Positions 19,871 to 28,778 are shown, numbered from the stretch's first letter. The stretch is 64,000 bases of DNA from Polyangium fumosum (GCF_005144585.1 NZ_SSMQ01000037.1:1-64000), one strand, 5' to 3'. Made by a program: numbers and translations. Notes: generated by a model from the sequence alone, not told the origin.

Positions 19871-21649
19871 TTGCGCTCTCGCCCGAGATGGACGACGCTT
19901 GTGGGAAACCAGCACCGTCCCGACCCACTGGGCAACGAGGCGGCTGACCCTCTTCTCGTCGTGACCAACAGAACTCCTCCCCCCCCGATCACTCCCGGAA
20001 CGGTCATCAACGACCGCTATGAAATCCGACTAAGCCTCGGCAAGGGTGGCATGGGCGAGGTCTTCCTCGCATTCGACCGTTCGACGCAGCAAGAGGTCGC
20101 GCTGAAGGTCGTGCGCGAGGAATCGCGCATGCCTGGCGACGACGAGGCGCTGCGGCAAGAGCTCTTGCTCGCGCGATCGGTCGCCCATCCCAACGTGTGC
20201 AAGGTCTTCGATCTCGCCCCGAGCCTCTGGGGGCCCATCCTCGTGATGGAGAAGATCGCCGGACAAACCCTCCACACGCACATCCGGAAGAAGAAAGCTC
20301 AAGGCGGCTACACCGCTGACGAGTTCCGGAAGATCGCGGCGGAGGTGTGCAGCGGCCTCGCGGCGATCCACGCGCAGGGCCTCGTGCACGGCGATCTCAA
20401 GCCGGGCAACGTGATGGTGAGCGAAGGCCGCACCGTCATCCTCGACTTCGGCTTCGCGCAGGAGCGCGCCCGCGCCTCGGCGCGTCGCCCTGGGGCGCCT
20501 CCGGACGGCGGCACGCCCAACTACATGTCGCCCGAGCGCCTGCGGAACGGCGGCGCCAGCGTCGACGACGACGTCTACGCCATGGTGCTCACGCTCTGGG
20601 AGATGTGGACCTGCCGCGTCCCCGAGCCGGGCTACAAGCCGCGCGCGCGGCCCATGCGCCAGCAGATCATGTTCGACGTGCCCGCGGGCCTGGCGACCGA
20701 CGAGGTCAAGCAGATCTTCCGCGGCATGAACGAAGACCCGACGATGCGCCCCCAGGCGCGTCACCTCCGGTTCTTCAACCCGACGCAGCTCACGACGAGC
20801 CCGATCCAGCTCCCGCGCGAGCGGCTCGAACCCGGGCCTCCGCCGGGCCGCGCCCAGACCGCCGCGTTCACGCCCGGCGCGCAGTCGCTGCTCATCACGT
20901 ACGCGACGAACGCGCCGGAGATCGTCGGGCAGATCCTGCCCCTCGACAAACCGATCATGACGCTCGGCCGTCGCGCCGATCAGGACCTCGTGATCCCCGA
21001 GGCCACGGTGAGCGGCCAGCACGCGCTGCTCCGTTGCCAGTCGGGCTCGTGGACGATCGAGGACCTCGGCAGCACGAACGGCAGCTACGCGGAGTTCGGC
21101 TTCGAGCGCAAGAGCCAGATCACCTTCATGCACAACGGCGAGGTCCAGGTCGGCGAGTGCCGCCTGAAGCTCGTCAGCTTCGGCCCCGAGTCGCCCTCGC
21201 ACAAGCGCGCGCGCCAGTACCTCGCGAAGCGCGATGGCCTCACGGGCTTGCTCGTGCGCGAGCACCTCATGAAGGCCATCGACGAGGACGGGCTCTTCGC
21301 CGAGTGGGCCGAGGTGAACGTGCAGGTCGCGCGGTACGAGCTGCGCGGCCCGAACCGGCAGGTGAGCGAGAGGCCGACGATCCTCGAGATGCTCGCGCTG
21401 CGCAAGGCGGCCCAGCGCGTCGTCGACCTGACGGAGATGCTCATGCTGAGCCTCACGCCCGTCGTCGCCGGCCGCACCGGGCCGCTCAAGTTCGTGGTGT
21501 CGATGGTCGGCCACTCGCTCGAAGAGGCCCGCCACGTCGTCGAGCAAGTCCTCTCCCAGGTGCAAGGCACGCTGCCGGACTCACTCGAGCTCACCGCCAC
21601 CATCGTCAAGGGCGAGCCGGGTCGACCGGCCCGGACCCTCCTCGACTAA
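19871..21649 (+). CDS. Ser/Thr kinase - FHA - degenerate GGDEF fusion protein
   Basis: A protein of up to 592 residues, soluble, in three parts. Kinase: GKGGMGEVF, VALKVV (Lys79), LVHGDLKPGN (173-180, Gly replacing the HRD Arg), LDFGFAQ, NYMSPERL. FHA domain about 352-436: LGRRADQDLVIPEATVSGQH and DLGSTNGSY keep the phosphothreonine-binding residues. C-terminal part about 453-585: RDGLTGLLVREHLMKAI opens like a GGDEF domain, but the signature position reads TGPLKF, so cyclase activity is not expected. The start is uncertain: TTG 19871 (AGGA close upstream), GTG 19901 or GTG 19961. It probably integrates phospho-signals; no substrate is known. Confidence 0.85.
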   Translation: MRSRPRWTTLVGNQHRPDPLGNEAADPLLVVTNRTPPPPITPGTVINDRYEIRLSLGKGGMGEVFLAFDRSTQQEVALKVVREESRMPGDDEALRQELLLARSVAHPNVCKVFDLAPSLWGPILVMEKIAGQTLHTHIRKKKAQGGYTADEFRKIAAEVCSGLAAIHAQGLVHGDLKPGNVMVSEGRTVILDFGFAQERARASARRPGAPPDGGTPNYMSPERLRNGGASVDDDVYAMVLTLWEMWTCRVPEPGYKPRARPMRQQIMFDVPAGLATDEVKQIFRGMNEDPTMRPQARHLRFFNPTQLTTSPIQLPRERLEPGPPPGRAQTAAFTPGAQSLLITYATNAPEIVGQILPLDKPIMTLGRRADQDLVIPEATVSGQHALLRCQSGSWTIEDLGSTNGSYAEFGFERKSQITFMHNGEVQVGECRLKLVSFGPESPSHKRARQYLAKRDGLTGLLVREHLMKAIDEDGLFAEWAEVNVQVARYELRGPNRQVSERPTILEMLALRKAAQRVVDLTEMLMLSLTPVVAGRTGPLKFVVSMVGHSLEEARHVVEQVLSQVQGTLPDSLELTATIVKGEPGRPARTLLD

Positions 21650-21684
21650 CCCCGTGATTTCCCGGTGAAGAACTTCGGCCGACG

Positions 21685-22323
21685 ATGATCAGGCCCCCGC
21701 TGTCGTCGAGCCCGCCGTCGCAGCCGTCTCCGTACCGTTATCTCGGTCGCGGCGGGGGCGAGCGGCCCGTGCGCATGCAGATCATCTTCGCGCTCGTCGC
21801 GGGGATGATCCTGGTCGCCGTTCCTCTGTACCTGTGGCGCGGCCCGCGGCCGGACTCGATCCCCTCGGCCGACGCGGCCGTCGCGGACGCAGGCACGACG
21901 GACGCGAGTGCGCCGGTCTTCGTGGTCGATGCGGGCCCGCCGCCGGTCACCCTCTCCTCGTTCACCACGATTCGTTGCGAGAACCCGGGGCCCGGGAAGA
22001 CCCCACCGGAGCGGTGCGATCACGTTACCTTCTTCGAGGACGGCCTCGCCCGCGCCATCCGCGAGAACACAGCGTGCGCGCCCACCGGAAAGTCGCAAAC
22101 CACCGTGAGCTTCGTGCTGGAGATGGACTTCCGCACGAAGAAGACGAACCTCTTCGTCGGCAAGTCGTCGAGCATCAAGCGCGACAAAGCGAAGGAGCTC
22201 CTCCGCTGCGTCAAGCGTGCGATGCCGAAGCCCGACTGGCCCACGATCCCGCACCAGTACGTCCGCTACAAGGTGAACGTCGTCGCGACGTATCCGGCCG
22301 CAGACAACAAACTCTCGCTCTAG
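21685..22323 (+). CDS. Membrane-anchored hypothetical protein
   Basis: Up to 212 residues. A single N-terminal membrane helix (MQIIFALVAGMILVAVPLYL, residues 31-50) is followed by an Ala/Asp/Pro-rich spacer and a periplasmic domain with four Cys (RCENPG, RCDH, TACAP, LLRCVK) that could form two disulfides. The start may be ATG 21685 or, more economically, ATG 21775 at the helix. I do not recognise the family; it resembles the many kinase-associated small secreted proteins of myxobacteria only in layout. Its stop lies inside the signal-peptide coding region of the next gene, in another frame (see findings). Confidence 0.65.
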   Translation: MIRPPLSSSPPSQPSPYRYLGRGGGERPVRMQIIFALVAGMILVAVPLYLWRGPRPDSIPSADAAVADAGTTDASAPVFVVDAGPPPVTLSSFTTIRCENPGPGKTPPERCDHVTFFEDGLARAIRENTACAPTGKSQTTVSFVLEMDFRTKKTNLFVGKSSSIKRDKAKELLRCVKRAMPKPDWPTIPHQYVRYKVNVVATYPAADNKLSL

Positions 22324-24098
22324 TCCTCGCGGCCCTCTTCGTTTCGTCGTTCTCCTCGTCCCTCGCGGGGGCGGCCGAGGAGAGCGACGAAGCGCCGCCG
22401 TCGCCCGCGTACTCGCCGTACGAGCGTGAGACGATCAAGGCGGTCCTCGCGGCGCAAGGCAAGACGATCGACGAGTCGCCCGAAGGCAAGACCATCGAGG
22501 CCATCGACGTCGTCACGCTCGACGTCATCGAGCAGCGCGATCCGGTCCCGAACTTCGTCAACATCTTCCACGCCACGACGCGCAAGTACATCGTCCGCCG
22601 CGAGGTCCTCCTCGAGCCGGGGCAACCGTACAAGCAGGAGCTCGCCGACGAGACGGGCCGGAACCTCCGCAACATCCCGCAGTTCTCGCTCGTGCTCGTG
22701 TTCGCGGCGCGCGGCAGCAAGCCCGATCGCGTGCGGCTCCTCGTCGTCACGAAGGACGTCTGGAGCCTGCGCGTCGGCCTGGGCTACCGCTTCGCCTCCG
22801 GCCGCCTCGAGTACCTGCTCGTCCAGCCGAGCGAAGAGAACCTCTTCGGCACGCACCACTCCGCGCTCGTGCAGGCGTACTTCCAGCCCGAGACGTACGC
22901 CCTCGGCGCGCGTTACTCGATCCCGCGCGTCGGCGGCAGCCGCATCCTCTTCCGGGCCGAGGGCAACGTCGTCTGGAACCGCGAGAGCGGCAACCCCGAG
23001 GGATCCTTCGGCGCGCTCACCTACGGCCAGCCCCTCTACTCCACCCGCGCCGAGTGGTCGTACCTCGCGCAGATCACGTGGCGCTACGAGATCGATCGTC
23101 GTTACGTCGGCGGCCGGCTCGCTGCCTTCGACGCGAAGTCCACGGAGCAGGAAGATGCGATCCCCTTCCGCTACCGCGCCGACGTGCTCGCGGGCACGTA
23201 CACGCTCACGCGATCCTTCGGCCTGCGCAACAAACACGACTACAGCGTCGGCCTCGAGGTGAGCCGCCGCGTCTATCGGCAGGACGATCTCTCTCGTTAC
23301 GCGCCCGAGGCCGCGCGCGAGTTCGTCGACTTCGCCGTGCCGCGCAGCGACACGCGCATCGGACCCTTCGCGCAGGTGCGCGCTTACTCGACGCGCTTCA
23401 TGCGCGTGCTCGACTTCAACACGCTCGGCTTGCAGGAAGACATCCGGCTCGGCCACGACCTCATCCTGCGCGTCTACCCTGTCTTCGCCGGGATCGGATC
23501 GAGCCGCGACTTCTTCGGCGCCATGGCTTCGGCGAGCTACACGGCGCCGATGGGCGACGGCATCGCGCGCGTCTTTGCCGAGGGGATCGTCGAGGCGGAG
23601 CCGGAGCGCATCGCCGACGCCTCGCTCGAAGCCGGCGTGCGGATCCAGACCCCGCGTACGGGCATCGGCCGCCTCGTCCTCGACGCGCGCCTCCTCCGGC
23701 GCTTCCGCAACTACATGAACCGGCGCACCGTGCTCGGCGGCGACACGCGGCTGCGCGGCTACACGACGCTCGCGTACATCGGCTCCGACGTGCTCACGTA
23801 CAACCTCGAGTACCGCGCGCGCCCCTTCCAGCTCTTCTCCTTCCAGCTCGGCCCCGTCGCGTTCTTCGACGCCGGCGACGCGTTCGACGGCTTCGAGGAG
23901 ATGCGCATGAAGCACTCGGTCGGCGTGGGGCTGCGCGCCGTCTTCCCGCAGCTCGATCGCTCCGTCATGCGTGTCGACTGGGGGTTTCCTTTGACGCGCG
24001 CGTTCGCCCCCGAGGGCCCGTTCCCGGGCCAGTTCGTCGTCACGTTCCAGCAGGCCTTCCAGATGCCTCAGATCCCGCTGCGCGCGACCGACTTCTAG
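22311..24098 (+). CDS. Omp85/BamA-TamA-like outer-membrane protein, start codon not found
   Basis: About 595 residues. It opens with a signal-peptide-like segment (TLALVLAALFVSSFSSSLAG), then a POTRA-like domain (RKYIVRREVLLEPGQPY, RNLRNIPQFSLVLV), and a long beta-barrel with alternating aromatic strands. GGDTRLRGYTTLAY resembles the conserved loop-6 (V)RG(F/Y) motif of Omp85 proteins. It probably assembles or exports outer-membrane proteins. No ATG, GTG or TTG exists in this frame between GTG 22074 and the signal peptide, so the left coordinate marks only the first residue of the signal-like segment. A -1 frameshift from the preceding gene, a sequence error or a non-standard start are possible. 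Confidence 0.8.
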   Translation, partial: TLALVLAALFVSSFSSSLAGAAEESDEAPPSPAYSPYERETIKAVLAAQGKTIDESPEGKTIEAIDVVTLDVIEQRDPVPNFVNIFHATTRKYIVRREVLLEPGQPYKQELADETGRNLRNIPQFSLVLVFAARGSKPDRVRLLVVTKDVWSLRVGLGYRFASGRLEYLLVQPSEENLFGTHHSALVQAYFQPETYALGARYSIPRVGGSRILFRAEGNVVWNRESGNPEGSFGALTYGQPLYSTRAEWSYLAQITWRYEIDRRYVGGRLAAFDAKSTEQEDAIPFRYRADVLAGTYTLTRSFGLRNKHDYSVGLEVSRRVYRQDDLSRYAPEAAREFVDFAVPRSDTRIGPFAQVRAYSTRFMRVLDFNTLGLQEDIRLGHDLILRVYPVFAGIGSSRDFFGAMASASYTAPMGDGIARVFAEGIVEAEPERIADASLEAGVRIQTPRTGIGRLVLDARLLRRFRNYMNRRTVLGGDTRLRGYTTLAYIGSDVLTYNLEYRARPFQLFSFQLGPVAFFDAGDAFDGFEEMRMKHSVGVGLRAVFPQLDRSVMRVDWGFPLTRAFAPEGPFPGQFVVTFQQAFQMPQIPLRATDF

Positions 24099-25042
24099 CG
24101 CCGCGTGGCCTGCGCCGATCGGATCCGCGCGACATGCGCGTCGAACGATGCTCGCAGCGAACCCGGGACCGGCTCCTTCTGCAGCGCCTCCAGCGTGGCC
24201 GCGCGTTCGCGGCCTGCGTGGATCGCGTGCCATGCCTGCTCGAGTGCGCGCCGGACGCGCGTCACGTCGTCCATCGGCGCGTCTTTGTCCTTCGGCGTTC
24301 GGAGCGGCGCGTCAGCGCGGCGCGTGTGAAACGCGAGCGCGGCCTCCGAGCGCGCGCGGTATCGACCTGCCTCGAACGTCGCGACCAACAGGAACGCGGG
24401 CTGGATCGGATCGTCGGCCGGTAAGGCCACGCGCCCGATGAGATCGAGGTGTCCGTCCTCGTCGACGTCGGCGACCTCCGTCGGCACGAGCGTCATCTCG
24501 ACGTTGTACTGCGCCGATCCCGTCGGAAGAATCTGATGCACCTCGAGCGCGCCGCTGCCTCCTCGCAGCACCACGTCGAGCGTTCCATCCCCGTTGAGAT
24601 CCGTGAGCGCGCGAAACGCGCCGTCCTCGTAGTCGCCGCTCGTGCCGGGGACGAGCGCGGGGACGAGCTCCGTCGCGTGCTGTCCTGCGTCGCGTGGTCC
24701 CACGGCCAGCACGACGCCGTGCACCGTGGCTGCTCGCACCGCGAAGGTTTTTCTTCCGAGGATGTCGACGCCTTCGTAGCCGCGGACGACCACGGTGCCG
24801 CCTCCGCGCGGCATCTTGGCGCGGATCTCCGACGTCTTTTGCAGGCCGAGGGGCGCCGTCTCCGCGTCGATCGTTGAGAGCTGCGCCTCGATGTCGGGCG
24901 CCGCGGCGAACGCCGTGATGGGGGGCATTTCTCCGCCTCCCCAGGGCGAGACCCGATGATCCGAGGTGCACCCCGAGAAACCGATCGACGCCACGAGGAC
25001 GAACAACCGCGCTGCCTTTTCTGCTACCGTTCGCCCTCGCAT
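24095..25042 (-). CDS. Lipoprotein with FG-GAP/VCBS-like segment
   Basis: A 315-residue predicted lipoprotein: a short basic N-terminus, a hydrophobic core and a lipobox-like GFSGC (Cys about 24). The central part contains DLNGDGTLDVVLRGG and DVDEDGHLDLIGRV, typical of FG-GAP/VCBS calcium-binding repeats, as in the subtilase at 6116. The C-terminal 80 residues are helical and charged. ATG 25042 was chosen because it directly precedes the signal peptide; it overlaps the start codon of the divergent dehydrogenase. Its stop overlaps the stop of the Omp85-like gene (CTAG). Function unknown. Confidence 0.75.
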   Translation of the reverse strand: MRGRTVAEKAARLFVLVASIGFSGCTSDHRVSPWGGGEMPPITAFAAAPDIEAQLSTIDAETAPLGLQKTSEIRAKMPRGGGTVVVRGYEGVDILGRKTFAVRAATVHGVVLAVGPRDAGQHATELVPALVPGTSGDYEDGAFRALTDLNGDGTLDVVLRGGSGALEVHQILPTGSAQYNVEMTLVPTEVADVDEDGHLDLIGRVALPADDPIQPAFLLVATFEAGRYRARSEAALAFHTRRADAPLRTPKDKDAPMDDVTRVRRALEQAWHAIHAGRERAATLEALQKEPVPGSLRASFDAHVARIRSAQATRR

Positions 25043-26249
25043 GCGCCTCTTGATCGCCGACAAGATGGACACCCAGGCGCTCGAGGAGCTCCGCATCCTG
25101 GGTGTCGAGATCATTTCCCGCCCGGAGCTTACCAAGGACACGTTGCCCGCGGCCCTCGACGGCATCGGCATCCTCGTCGTCCGTTCAACGGAGGTGACGG
25201 CACGCGCCATCGAGGCGGGCCGCCAGCTCAACCTCATCGTGCGCGCGGGCGCCGGTGTGAACACGATCGACGTCGCCGCCGCGAGCGCGCGTGGAGTGTA
25301 CGTCGCGAACTGCCCCGGCAAGAACGCGATCGCCGTCGCCGAGTTGACGATGGGCCTCGTGGTCGCGCTCGATCGCCGCATCGTCGATGCGACCACCGAT
25401 CTGCGCGCGGGAAAGTGGGAGAAGACCCGGTATGCGCAGGCGGAGGGGCTCTACGGCCTTCGCATCGGCGTCGCGGGCCTCGGCGCCGTCGGCCGCGAGG
25501 TCTTGAACCGCGCGCGTGGCTTCGGCCTCGAGCCGCATGCCTGGTCGCGCTCGCTCTCGCAGAACAAGGCGCAGCGGCTCGACGTCGGCTTCGCCCGCAG
25601 CCTCGAAGAACTCGCGTCGCGCTCGCACGTGCTCACGATTCACCTCCCGCTCGACAGCCGGACGCGCGGCATCGTGGGTCGCAAGGTGCTCGAAGCGCTG
25701 CCGGACGGAGCCATCGTGGTGAACACGGCGCGCAGCGAGGTGATGGACTACGAGGCGCTCGAGGACGTGATCGCGAAGAAGGGCTTGCGTGTCGGCCTCG
25801 ACGTGTTCCCGAACGAGCCGGATCGCGGCACGGGCACGATCGAGCCGCGCATCTTCGGCCGGGGCATCGTGTACGGGACGCCGCACATCGGCGCGTCGAC
25901 CGAGCAAGCGCAGCGGGCGATCGCGATGGAGACCGCGCGTATCATCCGCGCCTTCATGACCGAGGAGACCGTGCCGAACGTGGTGAACATCTGCGCCACC
26001 TCGCCCGCTCGGTACGTCGTCGTGATTCGCATGCTCGACAAGGTGGGCGTCCTGGCGAACACGCTGAGCGTGCTCAAGCGTCACGGCATCAACATCGAGG
26101 AGATTTCGAACACCGTCTTCGACGGCGCGCTCGCGACGTGTACGAAGATGCGTGTCTCTGGACGGCCGAGCGACGCCTGCATGAAAGAAATCGCGGCGTT
26201 CGACGAAGTCCTCCACGTGGACGTGGTATCGTTGCCAAACCTCGCCTAG
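25041..26249 (+). CDS. serA: D-3-phosphoglycerate dehydrogenase-like 2-hydroxyacid dehydrogenase with ACT domain
   Basis: A 402-residue NAD-dependent enzyme, expected to oxidise 3-phosphoglycerate in serine synthesis. The Rossmann motif GVAGLGAVGREVLNRA, NTARSEVMDYEAL, the DVFPNEP acidic segment and the catalytic-His region GTPHIGASTEQAQ are present. The C-terminal ACT domain (about 332-400; VVVIRMLDKVGVLANTLSVL) usually binds serine for feedback inhibition. ATG 25041 begins at the natural N-terminus, yet no ribosome-binding site is seen and it overlaps the divergent ATG at 25042, so the mRNA may be leaderless. Another 2-hydroxyacid substrate cannot be excluded. Confidence 0.85.
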   Translation: MRLLIADKMDTQALEELRILGVEIISRPELTKDTLPAALDGIGILVVRSTEVTARAIEAGRQLNLIVRAGAGVNTIDVAAASARGVYVANCPGKNAIAVAELTMGLVVALDRRIVDATTDLRAGKWEKTRYAQAEGLYGLRIGVAGLGAVGREVLNRARGFGLEPHAWSRSLSQNKAQRLDVGFARSLEELASRSHVLTIHLPLDSRTRGIVGRKVLEALPDGAIVVNTARSEVMDYEALEDVIAKKGLRVGLDVFPNEPDRGTGTIEPRIFGRGIVYGTPHIGASTEQAQRAIAMETARIIRAFMTEETVPNVVNICATSPARYVVVIRMLDKVGVLANTLSVLKRHGINIEEISNTVFDGALATCTKMRVSGRPSDACMKEIAAFDEVLHVDVVSLPNLA

Positions 26250-26335
26250 CGAGGCCACGCCTGCCCGCCCCGGAGGCCGCTTCACTGCGGATTTTCCTGG
26301 GTTTTTCGCTCGTGCGCGGTGGGCGTCCATGCCCC

Positions 26336-26363
26336 CTTGCGTATCCGCCCAGGTTCGTTTAGA
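26336..26363 (+). promoter_or_regulatory. Possible promoter of the rimP-nusA-infB operon
   Basis: CTTGCG and TTTAGA are separated by 16 bp, a loose sigma-70-type pair. It lies upstream of the terminator hairpin at 26394 and about 150 bp before rimP. The similarity is weak. Confidence 0.3.
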
Positions 26364-26393
26364 GTCACCCCGACAAAACTAGGCGGATCCGCG

Positions 26394-26433
26394 GAGCCGG
26401 ATTCCCAAGTTTGGGAATCGGCTCTTTTTTTTT
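26394..26433 (+). terminator. Strong intrinsic terminator between serA and rimP
   Basis: GAGCCGGATTCCCA pairs with TGGGAATCGGCTC around a short loop, followed by nine Ts. This is the clearest rho-independent terminator in the window. It either ends serA transcription (145 bp after its stop) or sits in the leader of the rimP-nusA operon as an attenuator. Confidence 0.9.
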
Positions 26434-26513
26434 CGCTTGGGCCCTCGCGCGGCGGGCGCCCTTGGCGAAGACGGTCTTTCGCCGCGCGGGGCCTCGCGCC
26501 CGTCCTCTCAGGC

Positions 26514-27101
26514 ATGCAGCAAGCGTCGAACGAGCAAACCAGCAAGAAGACCATCGATTTCGACCGTATCCGCGCGGCCGTGGGACCCGTGCTGGAGACG
26601 CACGGCGTGGTGCTCGTGGATGTCGAGTGGTTCACCGACCAGGGGACGTGGACCTTGCGCTTGACGATCGAGCGCGAGGGCTTGCAGGACTCGTCGGATC
26701 CGGCTGGGGGCGTGTCGCTTGACGACTGCGCCGAGGTCTCGCGGGACGCCTCGACGGCGCTTGACACGGACGACGACGTGATCCCGCACCACTACAGCCT
26801 CGAGGTGTCCTCCCCCGGGCTCGAGCGGCGCTTGAAGAACCTTTCGGATTTTCGGCGATTCCGCGGCAAATTGGCGCGTGTGAAGCTCGCTCGGCCGGCG
26901 CCCGACGGCCAGAGCCTTCTACGCGGCGAGATCGCGGAGGCGCCGGACGACAAGATCGCCGTCGTCGTCGACGGCAAGCGGATCGAAGCGCCTTTCGCGG
27001 ATGTCGTGGAGGCGCGACTCGTGTTCGAGCTCGTGACGCAGTCGAAGAAGCAGAAGAAGAGCACGCGCGCGGACAAGGCGAAGCAAAGCGGTAACCGGTA
27101 G
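26514..27101 (+). CDS. rimP: Ribosome maturation factor RimP
   Basis: A 195-residue factor needed for 30S subunit maturation. The N-terminal domain contains HGVVLVDVEWF and LRLTIEREG; the conserved VSLDDCAEVSRDASTALD and HHYSLEVSSPGLERRL motifs are unmistakable. The C-terminal SH3-like part precedes a Lys-rich tail. It starts at ATG 26514, although the same frame runs 195 bp further upstream through the terminator, which excludes the longer form. It is the first gene of the nusA operon, with nusA 24 bp downstream. Confidence 0.95.
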   Translation: MQQASNEQTSKKTIDFDRIRAAVGPVLETHGVVLVDVEWFTDQGTWTLRLTIEREGLQDSSDPAGGVSLDDCAEVSRDASTALDTDDDVIPHHYSLEVSSPGLERRLKNLSDFRRFRGKLARVKLARPAPDGQSLLRGEIAEAPDDKIAVVVDGKRIEAPFADVVEARLVFELVTQSKKQKKSTRADKAKQSGNR

Positions 27102-27125
27102 TTGAGATCAGGAGAGCGAGCAGCC

Positions 27126-28778
27126 ATGGCAACGATGGGAGCGACGCCCACCGTGGATACGAGCCTCGGGGCGATCCTCGAGCAGGTCGCGAAGGAGAAG
27201 GGCATCGACCGGAAGATCCTCGTCGAGACGATCGAGGCGGCGATCTTGAAGGCGGCCCAGAGCGTCTTCGGACCGACGCGCGAGCTCGAGGCGCGGTTCA
27301 ACGAGGACAGCGGCCAGGTCGACCTCTTCCAGTACATGACCGTCGTCGAGGACGTGGCCGAGCCCGAGCGCGAGATTTCGCTCGCCGACGTGGAGAAGCA
27401 CAAGCTCGACGCGACGCTCGGCGAGGAGCTCGGCTTCCAGGTCTTCTGGCGTCCCGAGGATGCCGAGAAGGCGCGCGAGCAGGACAAGGAGTTCGGCGAC
27501 ATCCTGAAGCTCAAGGCCGGGCGCACGACGTTCGGCCGCATCGCCGCGCAGACGGCGAAGCAGGTGCTCCTGCAGCGTGTCCGCGACGCCGAGCGCGACC
27601 TCATCTTCAACGAGTACAAGGACCGGAAGGGCGAGCTCATCCGGGGCATCGTTCGGCGCTTCGAGAAGGGCAACAACATCATCGTCGACATCGGCAAGAC
27701 CGAAGGGATCCTGCCGTTCCGAGAGCAGACGCCGCGCGAGACGTACCGGCCGGGCGATCGCATCGTCGCCTACGTGAAGGACATCGATCGCGAGGCGCGC
27801 GGGCCGCAGGTGATCTTGTCTCGGTCCGATCCGCGCCTCGTGGAAAAACTCTTCGAGGCCGAGGTGCCCGAGATCTACGAGGGCATCGTGCGGATCGTCT
27901 CGGTCGCCCGCGAGCCGGGCGCGCGATCGAAGATCGCAGTGACGTCGCGCGATGCGGACGTGGATCCGGTGGGCGCGTGTGTCGGCATGAAGGGTTCGCG
28001 CGTGCAGGCGGTCGTGCAGGAGCTCCGCGGCGAGAAGATCGACATCGTGCCCTTCGATCGGGATCCGGCGCGTTACGTCATCGCCGCGATCCAGCCGGCC
28101 GAGGTGCACAAGGTCATCGTCGACGAGGCGGACGGGCGCATGGAGCTCGTCGTGCCGGACGAGAAGCTCTCGCTCGCGATCGGCAGGAAGGGCCAGAACG
28201 TCCGGCTCGCCGCGCAGCTCACGAACTGGAAGCTCGACATCATCAGCGAGTCCAAGTTCAAGCAGATGGAGGAGGAGGCGATCCACGCGCTCCAGCAGAT
28301 CGACGGCGTGTCGGAGTCGATCGCGAAGTCGATGTACCGGCTCGGCTTCCGGGCGCTCGAGGAGGTCAGCGAGGCGGCCGTCGAGGAGCTCGCGGCGATC
28401 CCTGGGCTCGGCGGCGCCGAGGTGGCCGAGCGGATCAAGACGCAAGCCGACACGACCATGGAGCGGCTGCGTCAGGAGCGTATCCGGGCCGCGAGCATGC
28501 GGACCGAGCCGCTCACGGATCGCGAGCGCTTGATGTTCATTCGTGGCGTCGGCGATCGGACCGTGGGCCTCCTCGAAGAGGCAGGCTACAAGACCGTGGA
28601 GGACATTCTTCGCGAAGACGAGGACCGGCTGGCGATCCGGACCGGCCTCGGCATCAAGAAGGCCCGGGCGATCCGGCAAGGCGCACGGGACTTCGTGGAG
28701 AGCGAGCAGAAGGTGCTCGAGGCGGGCCGCGCCGACGCGAGGCGCGCCGCAGTGGCGGCTTCGACAAAGCAGGCGTAA
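27126..28778 (+). CDS. nusA: Transcription termination/antitermination factor NusA
   Basis: A 550-residue RNA polymerase-binding factor. The N-terminal domain (1-125) binds polymerase. The S1 domain is at about 135-205 (GIVRRFEKGNNIIVDIGKTE). KH1 and KH2 follow with the GACVGMKGSRVQAVVQEL and AIGRKGQNVRLAAQL motifs. Two C-terminal helix-hairpin-helix repeats occupy 380-530. ATG 27126 has AGGAGAG 9 nt upstream. It lies in the canonical order rimP-nusA-ylxR-infB. NusA stimulates intrinsic termination, so the terminator before rimP could provide autoregulation; this is inference. Confidence 0.97.
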   Translation: MATMGATPTVDTSLGAILEQVAKEKGIDRKILVETIEAAILKAAQSVFGPTRELEARFNEDSGQVDLFQYMTVVEDVAEPEREISLADVEKHKLDATLGEELGFQVFWRPEDAEKAREQDKEFGDILKLKAGRTTFGRIAAQTAKQVLLQRVRDAERDLIFNEYKDRKGELIRGIVRRFEKGNNIIVDIGKTEGILPFREQTPRETYRPGDRIVAYVKDIDREARGPQVILSRSDPRLVEKLFEAEVPEIYEGIVRIVSVAREPGARSKIAVTSRDADVDPVGACVGMKGSRVQAVVQELRGEKIDIVPFDRDPARYVIAAIQPAEVHKVIVDEADGRMELVVPDEKLSLAIGRKGQNVRLAAQLTNWKLDIISESKFKQMEEEAIHALQQIDGVSESIAKSMYRLGFRALEEVSEAAVEELAAIPGLGGAEVAERIKTQADTTMERLRQERIRAASMRTEPLTDRERLMFIRGVGDRTVGLLEEAGYKTVEDILREDEDRLAIRTGLGIKKARAIRQGARDFVESEQKVLEAGRADARRAAVAASTKQA

